Shown: in pieces, positions 30,994 through 37,998 of the stretch | Position numbering within the stretch: position 1 is the first letter of the stretch | How the letters are laid out: each line of letters starts with the position of its first letter | Source: Streptomyces sindenensis | GTDB taxonomy: Bacteria > Actinomycetota > Actinomycetes > Streptomycetales > Streptomycetaceae | DNA length: 64,000 nt | Direction of reading: 5' to 3' | Assembly: GCF_014649035.1 (NCBI RefSeq) | Contig: NZ_BMSG01000013.1 | Location: forward strand, 119,558-183,557 | The notes under the pieces: model-generated | Database searches by the model: none | What the model was told of the DNA's origin: nothing | The model's input: only the letters and a program-made list of their open reading frames with translations | Position numbers and translations under genes: made by a program

Positions 30994-33252
30994 TCAGCCG
31001 TTTCTCAGCGCGTAGTGATCGCTGATCGTGGATCCGCTCAGCGCGGTCGGGTAGATGGCGGTCTCGTCGATCTGCCCTTCGAAGAAGTTGCTGGTGGGAC
31101 GGCTGGGCCAGCCCGACAGGTTGTCCCCGCCGACCCGCCAGTAGCCCGGCCGGCTGTCGTTGCCGGAGACCAGGATGTTCGACGCGCGCAGCTGCCCGTC
31201 GACGTACAGGGACATGCCCTGCCCCAGCGGGCCCTGGGTGGCGACGACGTGGTGCCACTGGCCGTCGTTGTACGCCCCCGAGGTGGTGACGGTGCGGGCC
31301 CCGCCGCTCTGGACGCCGAACACGAGGCGCCCGTCGTTGCGCATGTAGATGTGCTTGTCGTGCCGGGTGCTGTTCTGCTGGGTCAGATTTCCGAAGCCGA
31401 CGATCTTTCCGCCCCGGTTCGTGGTCGTCTTGATCCAGGTCTCGATGGTGAACCGGTCCGGCTGCGGGTGCTGGCGGTTGCTGTAGGCGTAGTCGTTGCT
31501 GCCGTTGAACCCGATCGCCGTCGAGGGCCCGGAGACCGCCGCCGGGGTCTGTCGGTAGGCGGGGCCGTTGCGCATGAAGCCGTTGTTCAGATTGCCGCTG
31601 CTGTCGTGCGCGAAGGTGGAGGTGCCCTCGTCCCAGCGCCAGTAGAGGCTCGCCCCGTCGGACCTGACCCGTGCCGGGTACGCCTCGGTCGCGCTCGCGA
31701 CGGTGGCGGAGTGGGCGGGGGACTTGGCACTGGTGTTGGTGCCGTCGCTCGCGGTGATCCGGTACGAGTGGGTCTCGCCCGGTGCGACGTCGGTGTCCGT
31801 CCAGGTCAGCTGCGGCCGGTCCCAGAAGACGGAGTAGCCGGTCGTCGTGTGGATCGGGGTGTTCGAGCCGTCCTTGTAGATCCGGTAGGTCAGCTCACCG
31901 TCGTCGGTGTCGAAGCTGGTCTGCCAGTTCACGTCGATCCGTCCCGGAGTCAGCGTCGAGAGGCTGACGTTGGGCACCCACGGCACGCCCGTGTCCGGGC
32001 CGTCCGCGAAACGGGTCAGCCCCTGCTGCGGCTTGGTGTTGACGGTGGTGAACTCGCCGCCCACCCAGAGGTAGTGCCGGCCGCCGCTGCTTGTCCGGCT
32101 CATCACGCGCGGCCCGACCGGCTCCCCGATCCCGTCATTGGTGTCCGGGAACCAGGGCAGCAGCTTCGGGTCGTCGACGGACTGGGCCAGCAGGTGCTTG
32201 CGCGGCTGGTCAGGGAACGCGCCCATGCTGGAGCAGTCGTGGGCGTGGCTGCCGCTGTAGAGCACCCCGGAGTGCACCAGCACCGCCTGGGTCGCGCCGA
32301 GGCAGGTGTCCCGCCAGCGCTGCTCGAAGGTGCCGAGGTTCAGCGCGATGCGGCCGTCGAACACGCCGCCGCCGGTGCCCTCGTTGGCGGTGTAGAAGCC
32401 GCCCGCGTCGGTGGTGATGTCCTGGACCGTGGAGTTGTTGTGGATGAACCCCGGATAGGACTTGGTGAGCTGTCCGGTCGTGGCGTCGACGACGGCCAGG
32501 GCGTGGGTGTTCGTGCCGTTGATCCGGAAGAAGTCACCGCCCAGCAGCACGTTCTGCCCGTCCGGGGTCACCTCGACGGCCCGTGCGACCTCGTCGGCGT
32601 CGGCCGTGAAGGGCAGCAGTGAGGCTCCGGTCGTGACGGCGGCGAAGTGGTTCCTGGTCTGCCCGCCGACCTGGGTGAAGTCGCCCGCGAGATAGACCGT
32701 GTCGTCGGTGACGGCGAGCCCTCGCACGGTCGCCGAGACCCCGATCTTGAAAGTGTTGCTGACGGTGCAGCTCTCGGTGTCGATCGCGGCGATGTTGCTC
32801 ACGCCTTCACCGTTCACCGCACCGAACCGGCCGCCCGCGTAGAGCGTCTCGCCGTCCGGTGAGAGAGCGAGGGCCCGTACGGTCGCGGTCCCCGAGGAGA
32901 TGGTGAAGGACAGCGAGCAGTCGGTGGGCGCCCCGGTCGCCGCGTCGAACGCGGCGAAGTTCACCGCGGGCTGTTCGTCCGTGCCGGGGGCCGCGGTGGG
33001 GGGCCGCAGCGTGGAGAAGGTGCCGCCCGCATAGACGACGCCGTCGCCGGCGGCCATCGACCAGACGATCCCGTTGGTCTGCCAGGTGGTGAGGTCGTCC
33101 GCGGTGATGGCGACCGGTGGTGTCAGCGCCGCCGCCGGGGAGGCCCCGACCGTGGTCGCGGTCAGGGCTCCGGCCAACAGACCGAGAGCGGCGGACGCGG
33201 CCCGCACACGGCCGCGCCCTCCACTTCTGCGCCCCGTACTTCCGTTCATCAT
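30994..33252 (-). CDS. Large secreted beta-propeller / fibronectin-III / LamG protein
   Basis: A 752-residue exported protein. The signal peptide is about residues 1-43 (ALGLLAGALTATTVGASPAAA). Residues about 45-400 contain repeated blades such as VVYAGGTFSTL, TLYAGGRFGAV, TVYLAGDFTQVGG and NVLLGGDFFRINGT, which look like a PQQ/delta-60-type beta-propeller. Residues about 408-508 resemble a fibronectin type III domain (RIDVNWQTSFDTDDGELTYRIYKDG). From about 515 a LamG/concanavalin-like domain follows, with RFTIETWIKT, DGQWHHVVATQG and FEGQIDETAIY. There is no sortase signal. Such proteins bind polysaccharide or proteins outside the cell. Two adjacent ATGs (33252, 33249) follow GGAG; the second has better spacing. 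Confidence 0.83.
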   Translation of the reverse strand: MMNGSTGRRSGGRGRVRAASAALGLLAGALTATTVGASPAAALTPPVAITADDLTTWQTNGIVWSMAAGDGVVYAGGTFSTLRPPTAAPGTDEQPAVNFAAFDAATGAPTDCSLSFTISSGTATVRALALSPDGETLYAGGRFGAVNGEGVSNIAAIDTESCTVSNTFKIGVSATVRGLAVTDDTVYLAGDFTQVGGQTRNHFAAVTTGASLLPFTADADEVARAVEVTPDGQNVLLGGDFFRINGTNTHALAVVDATTGQLTKSYPGFIHNNSTVQDITTDAGGFYTANEGTGGGVFDGRIALNLGTFEQRWRDTCLGATQAVLVHSGVLYSGSHAHDCSSMGAFPDQPRKHLLAQSVDDPKLLPWFPDTNDGIGEPVGPRVMSRTSSGGRHYLWVGGEFTTVNTKPQQGLTRFADGPDTGVPWVPNVSLSTLTPGRIDVNWQTSFDTDDGELTYRIYKDGSNTPIHTTTGYSVFWDRPQLTWTDTDVAPGETHSYRITASDGTNTSAKSPAHSATVASATEAYPARVRSDGASLYWRWDEGTSTFAHDSSGNLNNGFMRNGPAYRQTPAAVSGPSTAIGFNGSNDYAYSNRQHPQPDRFTIETWIKTTTNRGGKIVGFGNLTQQNSTRHDKHIYMRNDGRLVFGVQSGGARTVTTSGAYNDGQWHHVVATQGPLGQGMSLYVDGQLRASNILVSGNDSRPGYWRVGGDNLSGWPSRPTSNFFEGQIDETAIYPTALSGSTISDHYALRNG

Positions 33253-33385
33253 TCAGCTCCGAAGGTGAGATGCGCGCTGCGGCCCGAAGGCCGCGGATCC
33301 TGCCTCGCCCGGTCGGCCGGGGGGACGGTGTGTCCCGCCGAGGGCCGGGGCGAGTGGGGAGGCGGGGCCGGGGCCCCGCCCGTGG

Positions 33386-33437
33386 CCGGCGCTCCGGTCT
33401 CCACCGAGCGGTCGGTGGAGACCGGCGGAGGCGCCGG
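33386..33437 (-). terminator. Very strong hairpin downstream of gmd
   Basis: CCGGTCTCCACCGA (33394-33407) pairs perfectly with TCGGTGGAGACCGG (33412-33425) around a GCGG loop. After an internal loop CCGGCGC (33386-33392) pairs with GCGCCGG (33431-33437), giving 21 paired bases. Two smaller hairpins lie nearby: a palindrome at 33361-33380 and GCGGCC/GGCCGC at 33280-33295. Together they separate gmd from the LamG operon, both on the minus strand. The 430-nt gap 33253-33680 holds no gene. Confidence 0.6.
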
Positions 33438-33622
33438 TGATCTTCCCGGTCACGGGCGCGACGAGCGCCGGCCGGGAGTCATGGGTGGCCGCCGGCCCGG
33501 TGCGGGCGTCGGCGGTCACGCGGTCCGGCCGGTCCGGTAAGGGAACGGCGGGCCGGCGGCGGAGCGGACCCACCGGACCGCCGGGGGAGCGGCGCGGGTC
33601 GCGGCGGTGCCGCTCCGCAGGC

Positions 33623-33707
33623 CCACCCGCACGGCGGGCCTTCCCCGTCACCGGTCCACCCGGACGGCGGCCCTTCCCCGTCACCGGTCCACCCGCACGG
33701 CGGCCCC
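33623..33707. repeat. Tandem 33-nt repeats overlapping the 3' end of gmd
   Basis: Units at 33623-33655 and 33656-33688 are nearly identical, followed by a partial third unit at 33689-33707 that codes for the last residues of GDP-mannose dehydratase. The gmd stop codon lies inside the second unit. The outer units look like tandem copies of the gmd 3' end. Confidence 0.7.
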
Positions 33708-34694
33708 GGACAGCTGGTCGGCCAGCTTGCGGATATCGGCGTCGACCATGATCCGGGCCAGCTCCCGGGACTTCACCTCGGGCTTCCACCCCAGCAGCTC
33801 CTCGGCCTTGGAGGCGTCGCCGATCAACGCGTCGACCTCGCTCGGGCGTTCGTACTTCGGGTCGTAGCGCACATGCTCGCGCCAGTCGAGGCCGGCGTGC
33901 TCGAAGGCGCACTCCAGGAAGTCCCGGACGCTGACGCCCTCGCCGGTGGCGATCACGAAGTCGTCGGGGGTGTCGCACTGGAGCATCCGCCACATGGCGT
34001 CCACGTACTCCGGTGCGTACCCCCAGTCGCGGACCGCGTCCAGGTTGCCCAGGTGCAGCCGGTCCTGGAGCCCCGCCTTGATCCGGGCGACGCCCCGGGT
34101 GATCTTCCGGGTCACGAAGGTCTCGCCCCGGCGCGGCGACTCGTGGTTGAAGAGGATCCCGTTCACCGCGAACATGTCGTACGCCTCGCGGTAGTTGACC
34201 GTCGCCCAGTAGGAGTAGACCTTCGCCACGCTGTACGGGCTGCGCGGGTGGAACGGGGTCTTCTCGTTCTGCGGGGGCGGGCTGGCACCGAACATCTCGG
34301 AGGACGACGCCTGGTAGATCCGGGTCTGGATACCGCTGGCCCGGACCGCCTCCAGGAGCCGGATCGTGCCGAGCCCGGTGACATCACCGGTGTACAGCGG
34401 GGCGTCGAAGGACACCCGCACATGCGACTGCGCCCCCAGGTTGTAGACCTCGTCGGGCTGGATGTCGCGCAGCAGGTTCACCAGTGCCACACCGTCGGAG
34501 AGGTCCGCGTGATGCAGGACGAAGGAGCGCTCCGGCTCCTCGGGACCCTGGTAGATGTGGTCGATGCGCTCGGTGTTGAAGCTTGAGGAACGGCGTATGA
34601 GCCCGTGCACCGTGTATCCCTTGTCGAGCAACAACTCGGCCAGATACGAACCGTCCTGGCCTGTCACTCCGGTGATGAGCGCGGTCTTCGCCAC
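33681..34694 (-). CDS. gmd: GDP-mannose 4,6-dehydratase
   Basis: A 337-residue short-chain dehydrogenase/reductase that converts GDP-mannose to GDP-4-keto-6-deoxymannose. The NADP motif is ALITGVTGQDGSYLAELL at the N-terminus, and RRSSSFNTERIDHIY near residue 35 is diagnostic of Gmd. The catalytic Tyr and Lys lie in HPRSPYSVAKVY near residue 148, and NHESPRRGETFVTRKI follows. The start is GTG 34694 after AAGGGGG; an extension to 34736 is not conserved. It diverges from fcl, whose product uses the keto intermediate to make GDP-L-fucose. Confidence 0.95.
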   Translation of the reverse strand: MAKTALITGVTGQDGSYLAELLLDKGYTVHGLIRRSSSFNTERIDHIYQGPEEPERSFVLHHADLSDGVALVNLLRDIQPDEVYNLGAQSHVRVSFDAPLYTGDVTGLGTIRLLEAVRASGIQTRIYQASSSEMFGASPPPQNEKTPFHPRSPYSVAKVYSYWATVNYREAYDMFAVNGILFNHESPRRGETFVTRKITRGVARIKAGLQDRLHLGNLDAVRDWGYAPEYVDAMWRMLQCDTPDDFVIATGEGVSVRDFLECAFEHAGLDWREHVRYDPKYERPSEVDALIGDASKAEELLGWKPEVKSRELARIMVDADIRKLADQLSGAAVRVDR

Positions 34695-34795
34695 GATTCC
34701 CCCTTCTCTGCTGATCGCCTCGGCGGCGATGTTCACCGATATTCCGGAATTGGAGCGTTCTGCGGCAAAGTGTCACCGCAGTCCCTTTCTGCTGG

Positions 34796-34808
34796 CACAA
34801 TCCGAGCC
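34796..34808 (+). promoter_or_regulatory. Candidate -10 for a leaderless fcl transcript
   Basis: CACAAT at 34796-34801 ends 7 nt before the fcl ATG at 34809, and there is no Shine-Dalgarno-like sequence between. A transcript starting at or next to the A of ATG is therefore likely. No clear -35 is visible. Confidence 0.35.
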
Positions 34809-35792
34809 ATGACGACCGAACTCCCCGTCCCGTCCAAGGAATCCGCCCATTCCCTACTGCGGCCCGGCTCCCGCATATTCGTCGCGGGACACCGCGGCCT
34901 GGTCGGCTCGGCGGTGGCCCGCCGCCTCGCCGACGACGGCCACGAGGTGCTCACCCGCGGCCGGGACCTCCTCGACCTGCGCGACGCGGCGCGGACCGAG
35001 ACGTATCTGAAGGAGGTCCGCCCGGACGCCGTGGTGCTGGCCGCCGCCAAGGTGGGCGGGATCATGGCCAACAGCACGTATCCGGTGCAGTTCCTGGAGG
35101 ACAACCTGCGCATCCAGCTCAGCGTGGTCGCGGGCGCGCACGCGGCCGGGACGCAGCGGCTGCTCTTCCTCGGCTCGTCGTGCATCTACCCCCGGCTCGC
35201 ACCCCAGCCGATCCGCGAGGAGTCGCTGCTCACCGGGGAACTGGAGCCCACCAACGAGGCCTACGCCCTCGCCAAGATCGCCGGAATCGTCCAGACCCAG
35301 TCCTACCGGCGGCAGTACGGCGCCTCCTACATCAGCGCCATGCCCACCAACCTCTACGGGCCCGGGGACAACTTCGACCTGGAGACCTCGCACGTCCTGC
35401 CCGCGCTGATCCGCCGCTTCCACGAGGCGCGCCGGGACGGCGCCCCCGAGGTGACCCTGTGGGGATCCGGCTCGCCGCGCCGGGAGTTCCTCCATGTCGA
35501 CGACCTCGCCGCCGCCTGCGTGACCCTGCTGGAGGCCTACGACGGCGACGAACCCGTCAACATCGGCTGCGGCGAAGACCTCACCATCCGCGAACTGGCG
35601 GAAACCGTGAGGGAGGTGACGGGGTACGACGGACGGATCGTCTGGGACACCTCCAAGCCCGACGGGACCCCCCGCAAGCTCCTCGACGTCGCCCGTCTGA
35701 ACGCCCTCGGCTTCACGCCGAAGATTCCGCTGCGCGACGGCATCGCCCGCACCTACGCCTGGTGGCTCGGGCAACTCCCGCCCGGCCAGTGA
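34809..35792 (+). CDS. fcl: GDP-L-fucose synthase
   Basis: A 327-residue epimerase/reductase that converts GDP-4-keto-6-deoxymannose to GDP-L-fucose. It has the NADP motif IFVAGHRGLVGSAVARRL near residue 23, AAAKVGGIMANSTYPVQF near residue 80, FLGSSCIYP with the catalytic Ser/Cys, and the catalytic Tyr/Lys in TNEAYALAKIAG near residue 150. PTNLYGPGDNFDLETSHVLPA is the diagnostic substrate segment. It diverges from gmd across 114 nt, so the two enzymes can be expressed together. It starts without a visible ribosome binding site. It supplies GDP-fucose for the surrounding glycosyltransferases. Confidence 0.94.
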   Translation: MTTELPVPSKESAHSLLRPGSRIFVAGHRGLVGSAVARRLADDGHEVLTRGRDLLDLRDAARTETYLKEVRPDAVVLAAAKVGGIMANSTYPVQFLEDNLRIQLSVVAGAHAAGTQRLLFLGSSCIYPRLAPQPIREESLLTGELEPTNEAYALAKIAGIVQTQSYRRQYGASYISAMPTNLYGPGDNFDLETSHVLPALIRRFHEARRDGAPEVTLWGSGSPRREFLHVDDLAAACVTLLEAYDGDEPVNIGCGEDLTIRELAETVREVTGYDGRIVWDTSKPDGTPRKLLDVARLNALGFTPKIPLRDGIARTYAWWLGQLPPGQ

Positions 35793-35797
35793 CCGCC

Positions 35798-35825
35798 CGC
35801 CGCCGGGAGGGCCCTCCCGGCGGCG
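35798..35825. terminator. Bidirectional terminator between fcl and the priming transferase gene
   Basis: CGCCGCCGGGAGGG (35798-35811) is followed directly by its perfect reverse complement (35812-35825). It starts 5 nt after the fcl stop and lies between two convergent genes. There is no T tract. Confidence 0.65.
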
Positions 35826-35866
35826 CACCGGTGGTGCCGCTCCTCGCGTCCGCACGCCCGCCGCCC

Positions 35867-37426
35867 TCAGTACGCCCCGCGGCCGTCGGTGACGGCGCGC
35901 ACGGTGCGGGCGAGAAGTCCCAGGTCGGCGGCGACCGACCAGTTGTCCACGTACCAGAGGTCGAGCGACACGGTCTCCTGCCAGCTCAGGTCGGAGCGCC
36001 CGCTCACCTGCCACAGGCCCGTGAGCCCCGGCTTCACGGTGAGGCGGCGGCGCTCCCGCTCGTCGTAGCGGGACGCCTCCTCCGGCAACGGCGGCCGTGG
36101 CCCCACCAACGACATGTGGCCCAGCAACACGTTGACCAGTTGCGGGAGTTCGTCGATCGACGTACGCCGCAGCATCCGGCCGACCGGAGTCACCCGGGGG
36201 TCGCTGCGCATCTTGAACAGCGGCCCGTCGACCTCGTTGACCACGGCGAGCCGCGCCTTGAGCTGTTCCGCGTCTGCCACCATCGTGCGGAACTTCCACA
36301 TGGTGAACGGCCGGTTGTGCTGCCCCTGCCGTACCTGCCGGTGGAAGACCGGCCCCCGCGAGGACAGCCGGACGCTCAGCGCCACCGCCAGCAGCAGCGG
36401 GGCCAGGGCCAGCAGGCCGAACAGGGCGCCCGTACGGTCCAGCACGCTCTTGACCACCGCCTGCGGCCCCCCGCGCAGCGGCGGCGCGATGTGCAGCAGG
36501 GTGAGCCCGGCCGCGGTGACGGGACGCACCCGCCCGGCCGCCACGCCGGTCAGCTCGGAGAGTACGGAGAGGGCGACACCCCGGTCGTGCAGTGCCCAGC
36601 CGAGGCGGCGCAGCCGGTCGCCGGTCAGCTGGGGCCCGGGAGCCACCAGCACCAGGTCCGCCGCGTGGGCGTGGACCCCGCCGAGCACCGTCGGCACATC
36701 GTCGTCGGCCGGGCAGGACGCGAGGCGCCCCGGCACCTGGACCCCCTCCAGCTCCAGCCGGGCGGCACCCACCGGAATGGCGGCGACCAGTGAGAAGTCG
36801 TGATCCGTCCGGGAGGTGAGCAGTTCGGCCGCCCGGTCCACCCCCGACGCCTCGCCGACCAGCAGCACCCTGCGGACGTGGCCGGCCCGCCGGGCGGCGC
36901 GTGGCCACCGCCGCAGCCCCGCCACCGCGGCGGCGACCAGCAGCCCGGGCGCCACGGCCACGACGGCTGTGGCAGGGTCCACCGGGCTGCCCGCGGCGGT
37001 GTGCAGCACGGCCAGCAGGCCGATGAGCACGAGCCAGTCGCCGACCGCCCCGACGGCGCCGGCCGCACCGCCCGGAGCGGCCCGCAGCCGGTCCGGGTAC
37101 CGTCCCCGGGCGCCGCGCAGTCCGGCCCACAGCAGCCCGGCCACCGCGGCGGCCGCCACCGGGCGGGGCTCGTCCCCCGCGCGCAGCAGCAGCCAGGCCG
37201 GACCGGCCAGACCCAGCAGATCGGTCAGCGCGGCGAGGACCGGGCCGTGCGCGGGCTTTCGCCGGACCGGCACCGGGCCGGCCGGGTCGCGCTGAGCCGT
37301 CGGGGCCCTCCAGAGCTGCTCCAGGGCCGCCGTGCGATTCCGGGAGGCGGCGGTGCGAGGGCGCGGCGCGCCCCGTAGCCCCACCGGTCCGGACAGATCG
37401 GTATCAGGTATTTCGACATGCCCCAT
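35867..37426 (-). CDS. Priming sugar-phosphate transferase (WbaP/WcaJ-type polyprenyl glycosylphosphotransferase)
   Basis: A 519-residue membrane enzyme that moves a sugar 1-phosphate from a nucleotide sugar to undecaprenyl phosphate, the first step of repeat-unit assembly. The N-terminal half has four or so weak membrane segments and a CoA-binding-like domain (RRVLLVGEASGVDRAAELL near residue 185). A hydrophobic helix (TGALFGLLALAPLLLAVALSV) precedes the catalytic domain with FTMWKFRTMVADAEQLK, LRRTSIDELPQLVNVLLG, MSLVGPRPPLPEEASRY and LTVKPGLTGLWQVSGRS. The ATG at 37426 follows GGGGGG. It closes the polysaccharide locus. Confidence 0.92.
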   Translation of the reverse strand: MGHVEIPDTDLSGPVGLRGAPRPRTAASRNRTAALEQLWRAPTAQRDPAGPVPVRRKPAHGPVLAALTDLLGLAGPAWLLLRAGDEPRPVAAAAVAGLLWAGLRGARGRYPDRLRAAPGGAAGAVGAVGDWLVLIGLLAVLHTAAGSPVDPATAVVAVAPGLLVAAAVAGLRRWPRAARRAGHVRRVLLVGEASGVDRAAELLTSRTDHDFSLVAAIPVGAARLELEGVQVPGRLASCPADDDVPTVLGGVHAHAADLVLVAPGPQLTGDRLRRLGWALHDRGVALSVLSELTGVAAGRVRPVTAAGLTLLHIAPPLRGGPQAVVKSVLDRTGALFGLLALAPLLLAVALSVRLSSRGPVFHRQVRQGQHNRPFTMWKFRTMVADAEQLKARLAVVNEVDGPLFKMRSDPRVTPVGRMLRRTSIDELPQLVNVLLGHMSLVGPRPPLPEEASRYDERERRRLTVKPGLTGLWQVSGRSDLSWQETVSLDLWYVDNWSVAADLGLLARTVRAVTDGRGAY

Positions 37427-37463
37427 GAGCCCCCCAGCCACAGTTGCACCCCCGCAAACGGGA

Positions 37464-37496
37464 CGCATCCGTCGATCCCATGGACCGACGGATGCG
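37464..37496. promoter_or_regulatory. Perfect 11-bp inverted repeat before the priming transferase start
   Basis: CGCATCCGTCG (37464-37474) and CGACGGATGCG (37486-37496) flank an 11-nt spacer, 38 nt upstream of the start codon at 37426. It may be an operator (site length suits a dimeric regulator) or a leader stem-loop. Confidence 0.5.
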
Positions 37497-37716
37497 CCCT
37501 CGCTCGGTGCACGATATCCACACACGTGCCATTTCGCTGGAGTTCTCGTGAAGTTCAGACGACTCGATCCAGACACCTCCGATCGGCCGGAACCGTCCGA
37601 TGTCGCCTGTCGGGCAAGGAGATTGATGGAGTGACAGGCGAGTAAGCGCTTGTACCCGACCGTGCCGAGCGGGTGGGCCGGCGAGGGTGCGGCGCCGCCG
37701 TGTCCGGGTGGGGACG

Positions 37717-37760
37717 CGTGAACCCCCTGGCGGGCGGTGTGCCGGGCCGGGGGGTTCACG
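37717..37760 (-). terminator. Hairpin with 11-bp perfect stem downstream of the phosphatase gene
   Basis: CGTGAACCCCC (37717-37727) pairs with GGGGGTTCACG (37750-37760) around a 22-nt GC-rich loop. It lies in the gap between two minus-strand genes and probably ends the upstream phosphatase transcript. Confidence 0.5.
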
Positions 37761-37953
37761 TATCGCCTGCCGAACCCCGCAGAGCGGCAAGGGTGTTACG
37801 GCGTCGGAGTGCGCCCTCCGTGCGCCCTCTGGTGCGCCGGTGGGCCAGCGCCCCTGTGTCAACGGGCCTGTTTGCTGCGAGAGTTACCGACGTCACAGCG
37901 GCAGCCTGGCTGCCTGCGGACCCTGGGCTCAGGGTCTCCCTCCCGAGCCGGCG

Positions 37954-37973
37954 TGTGCCGGGTTGTCGGCACA
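37954..37973 (-). terminator. Hairpin directly after the phosphatase stop codon
   Basis: TGTGCCG (37954-37960) pairs with CGGCACA (37967-37973) around a 6-nt loop, 26 nt beyond the stop of the minus-strand phosphatase gene. Confidence 0.45.
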
Positions 37974-37998
37974 GTGGACCGGCCCGTACGGAGAAGGG

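Larger units (their letters stand above)
37427..37998. other. Intergenic region upstream of the priming transferase gene
   Basis: About 570 nt without a supportable gene on either strand. It contains the leader or promoter of the priming transferase near its left side and hairpins serving the phosphatase gene near its right side; these are listed separately. Confidence 0.6.

Noticed and set aside
33430..33700. Minus-strand peptide with repeated PVTGK units in the gap after gmd
   Set aside because: The repeats come from the 33-nt DNA repeats derived from the gmd 3' end; no ribosome binding site or conserved domain supports translation.
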